A DNA stretch of 64,000 nucleotides, taken from contig NZ_FNSV01000005.1 in NCBI RefSeq assembly GCF_900105905.1, forward strand, positions 6,634,001 through 6,698,000, written 5' to 3'. This stretch comes from Rhodococcus koreensis (lineage in GTDB: Bacteria; Actinomycetota; Actinomycetes; Mycobacteriales; Mycobacteriaceae). The notes beneath the pieces are model-generated. The model saw only the letters and a list, made by a program, of their open reading frames with translations. It had not been told where the DNA came from and did no database searches. This document shows, piece after piece, positions 8,472 through 17,802 of this stretch. The stretch's first letter is position 1. Each line of letters opens with the position of its first letter. Both the position numbers and the translations under genes were made by a program.

Positions 8472-9590
8472 ATGAGTACGACGGCACGCGGTGCGGTGAT
8501 TCACGAAGTGGGCGGCAAGTGGGAGGTCGACGATCTCGTCCTCGCCGAGCCCGGTCCCGGAGAGGTGCGGATCAAGGTGATGGCGTCCGGGCTGTGCCAC
8601 TCCGACGATCACCTCGTCACCGGCGACATCCCCAACATGCTGCCGCTGGTCGGCGGTCACGAGGGTGCCGGGGTGATCGACGCGGTCGGTCCCGGGGTGA
8701 CCCGGCTCGCCGTCGGTGATCACGTCGCCACCGCCTACCTCCCCGCCTGCGGAACTTGCGCCTGGTGCGCGCAGGGGATGCAATATATCTGCGATACGGG
8801 GGCCGGTATGGAGGCTGGTTTCATGCTCGACGGAACGGCGCGGTTCGCCACACAGTCGGGGCGGCCGATCGGCGCCATGCAGCGCCTCGGCACGTTCGCG
8901 AACTACCTCGTCACCTCCCAGGCCCAGGCCGTGAAGATCGACGCGGACATCCCGTTCGACGTGGCCTGTCTCGTCTCGTGCGGGGTTGCGACCGGCTGGG
9001 GCTCCACCGTGAACGGCGCGGGCGTCCGTCCCCGGGACACGACGCTGGTCGTCGGGGTCGGCGGTGTGGGGATCAACGCGGTGCAGGGTGCCCACCACGC
9101 GGGGGCCGCGCACGTCGTCGCCGTCGACCCGGTGGCGTTCAAACGCGAACGTGCCCTCGAACTCGGCGCCACCCACGCGTACGCGTCGATCGACGAGGCC
9201 ATGCCGTTCGTCCGCTCGGTCACCAACGGCCAGGGCGCCGACAACGCCGTCGTCACCGTCGGCGTGGTGGACGGTCAGCTGATCGCCGACGCGTTCGGCG
9301 CCGTCCGCAAGGAGGGCACCGTCGCGGTCGTCTCGATCGGCCAGAACGCACCGGGGATCCCGATCAGCCCGCTCGAACTGGTGGTCTACGCCAAGCACCT
9401 GCGCGGGGTCCTGTTCGGCAACTGCAACCCCACCCGGGACATCCCGGCGCTCCTCGACTACTACAAGTCGGGACGATTGAAGCTCGACGAACTGATCACC
9501 AGGCGATACGCCCTGGACCAGGTGAACGACGCCTACGCGGACCTGCACGCAGGGCTCAACCTGCGCGGCGTCCTCATCCACGAACACTGA
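8472..9590 (+). CDS. NDMA-dependent-type zinc alcohol dehydrogenase
   Basis: A 372-residue medium-chain dehydrogenase. Catalytic zinc ligands are visible as Cys in 'SGLCHSDDH' (near residue 38) and His-Glu in 'GGHEGAG'. The structural zinc loop is complete: CGTCAWC with a fourth Cys seven residues later (near residues 94-108). The Rossmann loop reads 'VGVGGVGINAVQG'. The actinobacterial 'Rxyl_3153'/NDMA class keeps NAD(H) tightly bound and recycles it with an external acceptor rather than free NAD; assignment to this class rests on overall similarity to remembered members. It oxidises a primary alcohol to the aldehyde, which the next gene product could take on. Its own AAGGAG ribosome site precedes the ATG, 34 bases after the permease. 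Confidence 0.85.
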   Translation: MSTTARGAVIHEVGGKWEVDDLVLAEPGPGEVRIKVMASGLCHSDDHLVTGDIPNMLPLVGGHEGAGVIDAVGPGVTRLAVGDHVATAYLPACGTCAWCAQGMQYICDTGAGMEAGFMLDGTARFATQSGRPIGAMQRLGTFANYLVTSQAQAVKIDADIPFDVACLVSCGVATGWGSTVNGAGVRPRDTTLVVGVGGVGINAVQGAHHAGAAHVVAVDPVAFKRERALELGATHAYASIDEAMPFVRSVTNGQGADNAVVTVGVVDGQLIADAFGAVRKEGTVAVVSIGQNAPGIPISPLELVVYAKHLRGVLFGNCNPTRDIPALLDYYKSGRLKLDELITRRYALDQVNDAYADLHAGLNLRGVLIHEH

Positions 9591-9606
9591 CAAGGAACGG
9601 CTCCAG

Positions 9607-11118
9607 ATGTCGACAGTCGAAGCAACACACCTCCGCACCTACGGGCACTTCATCGGTGGCCGGGCGGTGCCCCAGTCGGACACCACGTTCGAGCGGATCA
9701 GCCCGGCCGACGGCCGCGTACTCGCGACGTACACCGCGGGCACGCGCGCCGACGCGCTCGACGCCGTCGCCGTCGCCCGCACGGCGTTCGACGAGGGTGA
9801 ATGGCCGCACTGGACCGCGATGGACCGCGGCCGCGCGCTCCTGCGCTGCGCTGGGCTGATGCGCGAACACGAGGAACACCTCGCCCGCATCGACGCCGAG
9901 GAGACCGGCAAGCCGATCACCCTCGCCCGCGGTGACGTCGCGGCGAGCATCGAGTTGTTCGAATACGCGGCGGCCCTGGCCATGACGATGCACGGTGAGG
10001 CACACACGGCGCTGGGCGACGACTGCACCGCCATGGTGGTCCGCGAGCCGGCCGGTGTGGTCGGCATGATCATTCCCTGGAACTTCCCACTGCTCCTGCT
10101 CGCGCAGAAGCTGCCGTTCGCGCTCGGCGCCGGCTGCACCGCGGTGATCAAGCCCGCGGAGTTCACGTCCGGCACCGCACTCGAACTGGCCCGGTTGCTC
10201 ACCGAGGCCGGCGTCCCCGACGGCGTGGTGAACGTGGTCACCGGTGCCGGTTCGGTGGTCGGCGCACCCCTCGCGGAGAGCCCGTTCGTCGACATCCTGT
10301 CGTTCACCGGGAGCACCGAGACGGGCAAGCGCATCGTGGAGGCGTCCGCGGGCAGCGTCAAGAGGCTGTCGATGGAACTGGGCGGCAAGGCCGCCAGCGT
10401 CGTGTTCGCCGACGCAGACCTCGACGACGCCCTCGACGGGGTGCTGTTCGGGGTGTTCTTCAACCAGGGCGAATGCTGCGTGTCGGGCGCCCGGCTCCTG
10501 ATCCAGGATTCGATCGCGGACGCTTTCCTGAGCCGCCTCGTCGAGGCCGCCGGCCGCATCACGGTGGGCGGTCCGCTCGACGAGGCGAGCGAACTGGGTC
10601 CGATGATCGACGCGGGCCACCTCGCGAACGTGCTCGGCCACATCGACGCGGCGCGGCGCGACGGTGCAACCGTCCTGACCGGTGGTGGACGGCTCGACGG
10701 CGAGAACTGGGGACGAGGGCATTTCGTCGCTCCCACGATCCTCGACGGCGTCGGCGAAGAATCCGCCGCCTTCCAGGAGGAGATCTTCGGCCCCGTCCTC
10801 ACCGTCACCCGGTTCAGCGACGTCGACCACGCCATCCGGCTCGCGAACGCCACGGAGTACGGACTGGCCGGGTCGATCTGGACCAAGAACATCGACAAGG
10901 CACTGCGGGTGGCCCGCGAGATGCGCAGCGGCCGGGTGTGGGTGAACACCACCATCGACGGCGCCCCGCAACTGCCTGCCGGCGGCATGAAGCAGAGCGG
11001 GTTCGGCCGCGAGATGGGCCAGGCCGGCTTCGACGAGTTCACCGACGTCAAGACCATTCAGATCCGCACCGGACCACGCACCCGCGTGTTCCCGAACTGG
11101 ACCGGAGGCAATCGATGA
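9607..11118 (+). CDS. NAD(P)-dependent aldehyde dehydrogenase
   Basis: A 503-residue ALDH-superfamily enzyme of typical length. The oxyanion-region 'IPWNFPLLL' (near residue 157), the Rossmann 'FTGSTETGKRI', the general-base glutamate in 'MELGGKAA' and the catalytic cysteine in 'NQGECCVSGARL' (near residue 295) are all present. The EEIFGPVL and 'YGLAGSIWT' motifs follow. It oxidises an aldehyde to the acid that the CoA-transferase could activate. The stop overlaps the GMC oxidoreductase start (ATGA), so it is coupled to the next gene. Confidence 0.92.
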   Translation: MSTVEATHLRTYGHFIGGRAVPQSDTTFERISPADGRVLATYTAGTRADALDAVAVARTAFDEGEWPHWTAMDRGRALLRCAGLMREHEEHLARIDAEETGKPITLARGDVAASIELFEYAAALAMTMHGEAHTALGDDCTAMVVREPAGVVGMIIPWNFPLLLLAQKLPFALGAGCTAVIKPAEFTSGTALELARLLTEAGVPDGVVNVVTGAGSVVGAPLAESPFVDILSFTGSTETGKRIVEASAGSVKRLSMELGGKAASVVFADADLDDALDGVLFGVFFNQGECCVSGARLLIQDSIADAFLSRLVEAAGRITVGGPLDEASELGPMIDAGHLANVLGHIDAARRDGATVLTGGGRLDGENWGRGHFVAPTILDGVGEESAAFQEEIFGPVLTVTRFSDVDHAIRLANATEYGLAGSIWTKNIDKALRVAREMRSGRVWVNTTIDGAPQLPAGGMKQSGFGREMGQAGFDEFTDVKTIQIRTGPRTRVFPNWTGGNR

Positions 11119-12719
11119 GTGCAGGCACCTACGACTACGTCATCGCGGGCGGTGGCACGGCGGGCTGTGTGCTCGCCGGGCGGCTGACCGAGGATCCGAC
11201 GGTTCGGGTTCTCCTGCTCGAGGCCGGCGGCAACGACCGGCATCCGTTCATCCACGTGCCCGCGGGATTCGCGAAACTGACCGCGAGCAAATACGACTGG
11301 GGATTCTCGAGTGTCCCCCAGGAGCATTGCAACGGGCGCGTCATCCCGCTCGCTCAGGGCAAGGTCATCGGCGGGGGCGGCTCGATCAACGCCCAGGTGT
11401 TCACCCGCGGCGCGCACGAGGACTACGACGAGTGGGCGCTGAAATACGGTTGCGCCGGATGGTCGTTCGACGAGATCCAGAAGTACTTCCTCCGGTCCGA
11501 GGACAACGAACGACTGTCGGCGCCGTACCACGGGACCGACGGGCCGCTCGGAGTGTCCGACCCGATCAACCCGCACCCGCTGTCGAAGTCGTTCGTCCAG
11601 GCGGGGCAGGAATTCGGCCTGCCGTTCAACGGCGACTTCAACGGCGATCACCAGCACGGTGTCGGCCTCTACCAGACGACCACGAAGAACGCCCGCCGGT
11701 GCAGCGCCGCGGTCGGGTACCTCGCACCCGCCAGGAAGCGTCCCAACCTGACGGTGCGGGAGAACGTCGCCGTGTCGCGGGTTCTGCTCGACGGCGGACG
11801 CGCCACCGGGATCGAGGTGCTCACCCCGCACGGTGTGGAGACGTTCCGCGCGTCGCGCGAGGTGCTCGTCGCCGCCGGCGCGTTCGGATCGCCGAAGATC
11901 CTGCAGCTGTCCGGGATCGGGCACCCGGACGATCTGCGGGACGCGAATGTCGAGGTGGCCCATGCCCTTCCGGGGGTCGGCCGGAACCTGCACGATCACT
12001 GCGATCTCGACGTCATCTACGAACTCCGCGAGTACCAGAGTCTCGACCGCCTGAACCTGATCCGTCCGGCCACGGCCAAGGCGGGACTCGAGTACGCCGC
12101 CTTCCGGCGGGGCCCGCTGGCGTCGACGGTCGTCGAGGCCGGTGGGTTCAGCTTCGGGCACGCGCAGGAGTCGATCCCGGACCTGCAGTTCCACTTCCTG
12201 CCCGCCGCCGGCGTCGAGGCCGGCGTCGCGGCGGTCCGGCCGGGATACGGCTGCACCCTGAACTCGTACGCGCTGCGGCCGGAGAGCCGCGGTTCGGTGA
12301 AGATCAGGTCCAACGATCCCACCGCCCAGCCGCTGATCGACCCGAACTTCCTCGCCACCGACTTCGACCTCGAGTCGAGCATCGAGGGGCTGCGGCAGAG
12401 CCGGGAGATCATGGCGCAGTCGTCGATGGCCCGGCACATCAAGGCGGAGCACCTGGCAGGCGGCCTGTCGGTGAACACGAAGGACGACTACGTGAAGTTC
12501 GTTCGCGCGTACGGCCGTACCTCGTACCACCCGGTCGGTACGTGCGCGATGGGTGTCGGCGACGACGCCGTGGTCTCACCGGAACTGAAGGTGAGGGGCA
12601 TCGAGGGCCTGCGGGTGGTCGACTCGTCCGTCATGCCGCGGATCGTCAGCTCCAACACGCAGGCTCCCACGGTGATGATCGCCGAGAAGGCCGTCGATCT
12701 GATCCGTGGGGAAGGATGA
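11115..12719 (+). CDS. GMC-family FAD-dependent oxidoreductase (choline dehydrogenase-like)
   Basis: A 534-residue glucose-methanol-choline oxidoreductase. The N-terminus has the dinucleotide loop 'AGGGTAGCVLAGRL' (about residues 10-23) and GMC signature 1, 'GKVIGGGGSINAQVF'. Signature 2 is 'AAGAFGSPKILQLSGIG' near residue 255. The catalytic His-His/Asn end region is recognisable as 'SYHPVGTCAMG' and 'NTQAPTVMIAEKA'. These enzymes oxidise alcohol groups with FAD and feed electrons to the respiratory chain. Together with the NDMA-type dehydrogenase it gives the operon two different alcohol-oxidising activities. The substrate is unknown. Confidence 0.9.
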   Translation: MSAGTYDYVIAGGGTAGCVLAGRLTEDPTVRVLLLEAGGNDRHPFIHVPAGFAKLTASKYDWGFSSVPQEHCNGRVIPLAQGKVIGGGGSINAQVFTRGAHEDYDEWALKYGCAGWSFDEIQKYFLRSEDNERLSAPYHGTDGPLGVSDPINPHPLSKSFVQAGQEFGLPFNGDFNGDHQHGVGLYQTTTKNARRCSAAVGYLAPARKRPNLTVRENVAVSRVLLDGGRATGIEVLTPHGVETFRASREVLVAAGAFGSPKILQLSGIGHPDDLRDANVEVAHALPGVGRNLHDHCDLDVIYELREYQSLDRLNLIRPATAKAGLEYAAFRRGPLASTVVEAGGFSFGHAQESIPDLQFHFLPAAGVEAGVAAVRPGYGCTLNSYALRPESRGSVKIRSNDPTAQPLIDPNFLATDFDLESSIEGLRQSREIMAQSSMARHIKAEHLAGGLSVNTKDDYVKFVRAYGRTSYHPVGTCAMGVGDDAVVSPELKVRGIEGLRVVDSSVMPRIVSSNTQAPTVMIAEKAVDLIRGEG

Positions 12720-12723
12720 CCGG

Positions 12724-13215
12724 ATGACCACTTTTTCCGGACTGACCGCGGACGTCGCCAGTGAGGCCGTCGAACTCGCCCTCCCGTCGATCGAGAACCT
12801 CTCCCACGGAAGCCCGGGGCACCTCGTCGTGCTCCGGCCGGGCGTCGCCCCGTCCGCCGATGCGGAGTTGCCCGTCATCTACCGCCGCAGCTGGGGTGAG
12901 AGGAAGGACTGGCGCGGGCCGTACGACGCGATCGCCGAGTCGAAGGCGCGGATCAGCTGGACCACCGGACTGCCCTCGCACGCCGTGCAGCAGCTGCACC
13001 CGTACCTCTACCAGCAGGGGTGGACCAAATGGGGTGGCAGCGCCGTGGGCGAGGGCGGGCTCGTCGTGGCGTACAGCGGCGACAAGTGGTTCCACGACCA
13101 GTTCTACTCGGAGCTCGTCGTTTCGGCGATCAAGGTGGTGTGCCTCCGCGAGATGGACGCCGTGCTGCGCGACCCGGGCACCCTGTTCCTCGGCAACGGA
13201 AGTGAGAATCCATGA
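12724..13215 (+). CDS. uncharacterised protein in the catabolic operon
   Basis: A 163-residue protein that I do not recognise. It has no signal peptide or membrane helix. The middle is rich in aromatic residues ('SWGERKDWRGPYDA', 'QGWTKWGG'), followed by a Gly-rich 'GEGGLVVAYSG' strand-turn and a final helix with 'SAIKVVCLREMDAV'. The ATG at 12724 sits 4 bases after the GMC stop, and the stop overlaps the aldo/keto reductase start, so it is firmly part of the operon. The fold vaguely recalls small heme- or cofactor-binding accessory proteins (DUF336/HbpS size), but I see no motif that proves this. Confidence 0.6.
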   Translation: MTTFSGLTADVASEAVELALPSIENLSHGSPGHLVVLRPGVAPSADAELPVIYRRSWGERKDWRGPYDAIAESKARISWTTGLPSHAVQQLHPYLYQQGWTKWGGSAVGEGGLVVAYSGDKWFHDQFYSELVVSAIKVVCLREMDAVLRDPGTLFLGNGSENP

Positions 13216-14228
13216 AGGTGAACGACACTCGGAGATTCGGGCGCGCCGGCTTCGACGTCACCCTCCTCGGCTACGGCGGTGCGCCCATCGGCAACATCTT
13301 CCGGCCGATCCCCGAGGTGGACGCCCAGGCGCAGATCGCCGAGGCGTGGAACATGGGTGTGCGGTCGTTCGACACCGCACCCATGTACGGGCACGGACTG
13401 TCCGAGCACCGATTGGGCCACGCACTGCTGACGCAGGACCGCGAAGGCTACGTGTTGTCCACGAAGGTCGGGCGCACGCTGACACCCGCGGCGCGTGGGT
13501 CGTTCGACACCGGGATCTGGGTGGACACCCCGCCGTTCCGGGCCGACTTCGACTACTCGTACGACGCCGTGCTGCGGCAGGTGGAGGACAGTCTGCAGCG
13601 CATGTGCCAGGACCGGTTCGACATCCTCTACGTGCACGACGTCGACCGGTACACGCACGGCGACGCCCAGCCCGCGCGGTTCGCGGAGGCGCTCGCGGGT
13701 GCGTTTCCCGCGCTGATCCGGTTGCGGGACGAGGGCGTGGTCCGGGCGATCGGTATCGGGGTCAACGAGGCCGACGTCTGCGTCGACGCCCTCGAACGCG
13801 TCGACCTCGACTGCGTCCTCCTCGCGGGCAGATACACACTGCTCGAGCAGGATCCGGTGAAGGGCCTGCTGCCCCTCGCCGCGGAACGCGACGTCGCAAT
13901 CGTGCTCGGCGGTGTGTTCAACTCGGGTGTCCTGGCCACCGGCGCGGTCGCCGGCGCCAAGTTCAACTACCAGCCGGCGCCGGAAGAGGTGCTCGGCCGG
14001 GTACGCGACTTCGAGAAGTTCTGCGCGCGCCACGGGGTTCCGTTGGCGGCCGCGTCGATTCAGTTCGCGGCCGCGCATCCCGCGGTGCGGGAACTCCTGC
14101 TGGGCGCCAGGAACTGCGACCAGTTGCGGCAGAACGCGGCCTGGCTCGAACACCCGATCCCGGCCGAATTCTGGCAAGACCTGCGCGCCGCGGGGCTGAT
14201 CCGGGAGGAGGCGCCCACCCCGACCTGA
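13212..14228 (+). CDS. aldo/keto reductase (L-fucose / D-threo-aldose dehydrogenase-like)
   Basis: A 338-residue TIM-barrel aldo/keto reductase. The catalytic Asp and Tyr are visible in 'SFDTAPMYGHG' (near residues 53-60) and the Lys in 'YVLSTKVGR'. The insert after this Lys and the 'FDILYVHDVDRYTHG' segment resemble the aldose 1-dehydrogenase branch (AKR family containing L-fucose dehydrogenase). The natural reaction could therefore be oxidation of a free aldose or reduction of an aldehyde with NAD(P)H. It is the last gene of the operon and ends 7 bases from the convergent kinase gene; no terminator hairpin fits in the gap. Confidence 0.85.
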   Translation: MKVNDTRRFGRAGFDVTLLGYGGAPIGNIFRPIPEVDAQAQIAEAWNMGVRSFDTAPMYGHGLSEHRLGHALLTQDREGYVLSTKVGRTLTPAARGSFDTGIWVDTPPFRADFDYSYDAVLRQVEDSLQRMCQDRFDILYVHDVDRYTHGDAQPARFAEALAGAFPALIRLRDEGVVRAIGIGVNEADVCVDALERVDLDCVLLAGRYTLLEQDPVKGLLPLAAERDVAIVLGGVFNSGVLATGAVAGAKFNYQPAPEEVLGRVRDFEKFCARHGVPLAAASIQFAAAHPAVRELLLGARNCDQLRQNAAWLEHPIPAEFWQDLRAAGLIREEAPTPT

Positions 14229-14235
14229 CCGCCGG

Positions 14236-17200
14236 TCACATCGTGTACGGAGACGTCGAGTTCTGCAGTTCCTCCAGGAAGTCGGAGGGGACCGTCGGCC
14301 GGTCCGGGGGCCAGTCGCCGGCCAGTTGATCGGCCCGCAGATCCGCGACCAGTGCGACGACGAAGGGCCCGCCGTCGGGAAGTACCCGGTGGAGTCCGCG
14401 CGCCGCGCAGATCGAGGCGATGGACGCGAGTGCCTGCTTCGCCTCGTCTTCGCGGCCCGCCGCGGCGAGGCACGCCACCCGGAGGCGTTCGGCCAGCAGG
14501 TGGCCGCGGTTGCGGCCGGTGCCTGCCAGCCGGTCGGTCCACTCCTGCGTCCACTCGCACGCCGTCTCGATGTTCTCGCGGGCCCCGGTGGCGAGCAGCA
14601 TCCGGACCGCGGTGGCCTCCTCCACCTGCGCGACGATCTCGTCGATGCCCGCGACCGGGCGCCGCCGGTTCTCGTAGCGGACCGGGTCCGGTGCGCCGAG
14701 GGTCGGATGCGGGGCGATCCCGAGTCGCCGGCGTTCGTTCTCGACGCGGGCCCGCAGGCGGGCGAGGGAGAAGGTCCCGGCCACCTCGAGTCCGGCGTGG
14801 AGGCGTTTCGTCGCTTCCTCCCGGTCGCCGCGCAGCGCCTTGACGTGCGCTCCGGTGACGAAGCGGGCGACCTTGAAGTCCACCCCGCCGGTCTCGATAG
14901 CCAGGGTGTATCCGTCGTCGAGGAGACGCTCCGCCTCCTCGACGTCCCCGCGTTCGTAGAGCACCTCACCGAGCAGCGACCCCGCGAGCCGCGCGGACGG
15001 TGCGCGCGGCCCGCCCAGTTTCCGGCCTGCGCGGCGGGCGCGCCGGAAACGGTCGACGGCGTCGTCGATGTCGAGTTGCTCGTACGATGCGACACCCAGA
15101 TAGCTCTGGCCGTGAACGACGTTGTGCGGTCCCTTGTTCCGCTCGTAGAAGGGCCGCGCGACCTCCTGGATCCTGCGCACTTCCGCGAAGTCGAAGCGGT
15201 ACACGGCGGCGAACGTGGTGACGTTGAACGCGGCGCACACCACCCACGGGTGCAGCGACTCCGGCCGGGCGAGGCAGTCGCCGACGAGTTCGTCGATCCG
15301 TTCGGTGCGGTCGTTGCGCAGTTCCGCCACGGCACGCACGACGCCCGCCTCCGCCCGCAGATCCGCCGTGTCGCCCGCGCTCGCGTCGCCGTGGGCGAGC
15401 GCCCGTTCGGCTCGTTCGAGGGCCCGTTCGGCGGCCGTGGTCCGGTTCGCCATCGCGTTCGCCCACGCCGTCGTGACCTGCAGCCGGGCGCTCGCGGCGA
15501 CGAGACCCGGCGGCAGCATGTCGACCACCGCGGACAACGTCGCCGACTGCGACTGCTCGAGCAGCAACAACCCGTCGGCCTCGACGAGTTCCACGGCACG
15601 TTGCTCTTCGCCGCCGGCGAGGGCGTGCTCGACGGCTTCGCGGAGCAGGCTGTGGTCGCAGAACCAGCGGGACGCGGCGCGGTGCAGTTCCCGGATGCGG
15701 TCGGGCTGGTCGCGTTCGAGCCTGCGGCGCAGGAACTCGGCGAACAGGGTGTGGTAGCGGAACCACGTTCGCTCGTCGTCGATGTGGCGCAGGAACAGGT
15801 CCCGGTCCTCGGCCGCCTCGAGCAACGCCTGCCCACGGGCGGTGCCTGCGAGCGTGCCCGCGAGACTGCCGCACGTGCGTTCGGTGATCGAGGTGGCCAG
15901 CAGGAAGTCGAGCATCTCGGGTTCGAGGGTATCGAGGACGTTCTCGGCGAGGAATTCGCCGATCGCGTGGTGGCGCCCGGACAGTCCGGCGATCAGCTCC
16001 GACGGATCGGCCCGCCCGCGCAGCGACAGCGACGCCAGTTGCAGCGCCGCCACCCAGCCGTCCGTGGAGTCGCGGAGTTCGGTGACGTCCTCGCTGTCGA
16101 GGGGCAGGCCGCCGAGGTCGACGAGGAACGACTGTGCCTCGGAATCGTCGAAACGCAGTTCCGAATAATCGATTTCGACGAGTTCGTCCTTGACCCGCAT
16201 CCGGCTCATCGGCAACCCGGCCCGGGTCCGGCTCGTCACCACGACCTGAAGGTGGTGGCATCCGTTGTCGAGGAGGAACTCCAGGGCGGCGATCGTCGCG
16301 GGTTCCGACACCCGCTGCCAGTCGTCGATGATCAGGGCGATCCGTTCGCCGCTCTCGTGGATCTGGTTGACGAGCGAGGTGAGCACGTACCGTTCGGCCT
16401 CGTCGTCGTGCTCCTCGAGGACTTGGCCGAGTTCCTTCGCCAGGTTGGGGCGCACGCGGCGGATCGCCTCGATGAGGTGCGCGACGAACCACACCACGTT
16501 GTCGTCGTCGCTGTCGACGGTCAGCCACGCGACCGCGACCCCCTCGTCGGCGAGGACGTTCCGCCACTGGGCGGCGAGGGTGCTCTTGCCGAATCCGGTG
16601 GGACCGTGGATCACGGTCAGCAGGCGACGGCGGCCGGCCCGCAGCAGGTCGATCAGCCGGCCGCGCTCCACGAGTTGCCGGGTCGCGGCGGGCGGCCGGA
16701 ACCGGGTGGCAGGTGCGGGCGGCGGCGTCGACGTATATTTCGCCCTTCCGGTCGTGGAGGTCCGGAACGGACCGGAGACGGTCGAGACCGTGCCGTGCGA
16801 GGAGTCCTCGCCGTGATGGACACCGGGGTCGACGGGCATCGCCATCTCGTCCACGGCCAGACCGTGGTGGCGCTCGACCTCCCGCAGTTCGTCTCCGAAG
16901 GCGGCGGCGGACGCGGGGCGATCTTCCGGTTTCCCGGCCATCGCCCGCTGGATCACGGCGCTGAGGTCCTCGGGGAATCCCTCGCTGCGCAGGTCCGGGA
17001 CGGGCTGGGTGGTGATGCGCAGGAACTGCGCGATCACCTCCTCGCCGTTGTGCCGTTCGAACGCGGCGTGCCCGGTGATCGCGCTGAACAGGGTCGCGCC
17101 GAGGCTGTACACGTCGGACGCGGCGGTCGGGGTCCGCCCCGACAGCACCTCCGGCGCGGTGAACGCGGGGGACCCGGTGACGGTGCCCGCCGTCGTCTCG

Positions 17201-17733
17201 AACGCCCCCGACATCCGGGCGATCCCGAAATCGGTGAGTTGGGGTTCGCCGTACTCCGTGAGCAGGATGTTTCCCGGTTTGACGTCCCGGTGGAGAATGC
17301 CGACCCGGTGCGCCGTTTCGAGGGCGCCGGCGAGTTTCACCCCGATGCGCACGGCGTCGCTCCAGGGGATGGGACCGCGCCGCCGGATCTGCGCGTCCAG
17401 CGAATCGTGGGGGTGGTACTGCATCACGATGTACGGCCTGCCGGTGTCGGTGGTCCCGACCTGCATGATGTTGACGATGTGCGGGTGGCCGCTCAGCCTG
17501 CCCATGGCGCGCTGCTCCCGCAGGAAGCGCTCGAGGTTCTCGGCGTCGAGCGCGGAGGTGAGAACCTTGACCGCCACCGTGCGGTCGAGTTCCGGTTGCG
17601 CGCACCGATATACCACCCCGAACCCACCGTGCCCGATCTCCTTGGCGTCCTCCAGCCCGACCGCGGACAGCTCGGCCGTGAAGGTCGCAGACACCGACTC
17701 ACGCTGGGTGGCGAGCGGGTCGAAATCGGTCAT
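14236..17733 (-). CDS. PknK-like serine/threonine kinase fused to a STAND ATPase and TPR-like tail
   Basis: A 1165-residue cytoplasmic protein. Residues 25-290 are a Hanks-type kinase: glycine loop GHGGFG (34-39), Lys56, catalytic HRDVKPGN (148-155), DFG at 168-170, and an APE motif. After an unstructured Ser/Thr/Pro linker (about 300-350), residues 370-620 form a MalT/AfsR-like STAND NTPase with Walker A GPTGFGKST (377-385) and a 'LIIDDW' Walker B. The rest is helical and TPR-like. This is the order of mycobacterial PknK (about 1110 residues). There is no LuxR helix-turn-helix at the C-terminus. The start ATG at 17733 was chosen because the kinase domain begins directly after it; the frame is open further upstream. 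It is divergent from the cyclase gene, 69 bases away. Confidence 0.85.
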   Translation of the reverse strand: MTDFDPLATQRESVSATFTAELSAVGLEDAKEIGHGGFGVVYRCAQPELDRTVAVKVLTSALDAENLERFLREQRAMGRLSGHPHIVNIMQVGTTDTGRPYIVMQYHPHDSLDAQIRRRGPIPWSDAVRIGVKLAGALETAHRVGILHRDVKPGNILLTEYGEPQLTDFGIARMSGAFETTAGTVTGSPAFTAPEVLSGRTPTAASDVYSLGATLFSAITGHAAFERHNGEEVIAQFLRITTQPVPDLRSEGFPEDLSAVIQRAMAGKPEDRPASAAAFGDELREVERHHGLAVDEMAMPVDPGVHHGEDSSHGTVSTVSGPFRTSTTGRAKYTSTPPPAPATRFRPPAATRQLVERGRLIDLLRAGRRRLLTVIHGPTGFGKSTLAAQWRNVLADEGVAVAWLTVDSDDDNVVWFVAHLIEAIRRVRPNLAKELGQVLEEHDDEAERYVLTSLVNQIHESGERIALIIDDWQRVSEPATIAALEFLLDNGCHHLQVVVTSRTRAGLPMSRMRVKDELVEIDYSELRFDDSEAQSFLVDLGGLPLDSEDVTELRDSTDGWVAALQLASLSLRGRADPSELIAGLSGRHHAIGEFLAENVLDTLEPEMLDFLLATSITERTCGSLAGTLAGTARGQALLEAAEDRDLFLRHIDDERTWFRYHTLFAEFLRRRLERDQPDRIRELHRAASRWFCDHSLLREAVEHALAGGEEQRAVELVEADGLLLLEQSQSATLSAVVDMLPPGLVAASARLQVTTAWANAMANRTTAAERALERAERALAHGDASAGDTADLRAEAGVVRAVAELRNDRTERIDELVGDCLARPESLHPWVVCAAFNVTTFAAVYRFDFAEVRRIQEVARPFYERNKGPHNVVHGQSYLGVASYEQLDIDDAVDRFRRARRAGRKLGGPRAPSARLAGSLLGEVLYERGDVEEAERLLDDGYTLAIETGGVDFKVARFVTGAHVKALRGDREEATKRLHAGLEVAGTFSLARLRARVENERRRLGIAPHPTLGAPDPVRYENRRRPVAGIDEIVAQVEEATAVRMLLATGARENIETACEWTQEWTDRLAGTGRNRGHLLAERLRVACLAAAGREDEAKQALASIASICAARGLHRVLPDGGPFVVALVADLRADQLAGDWPPDRPTVPSDFLEELQNSTSPYTM

Positions 17734-17802
17734 GCCACCACCTCTTCGCTCGCCATCGAGCATATCGCGGCAGGGGTGACGCCGAGGCCGGACAATCGAG
17801 CG

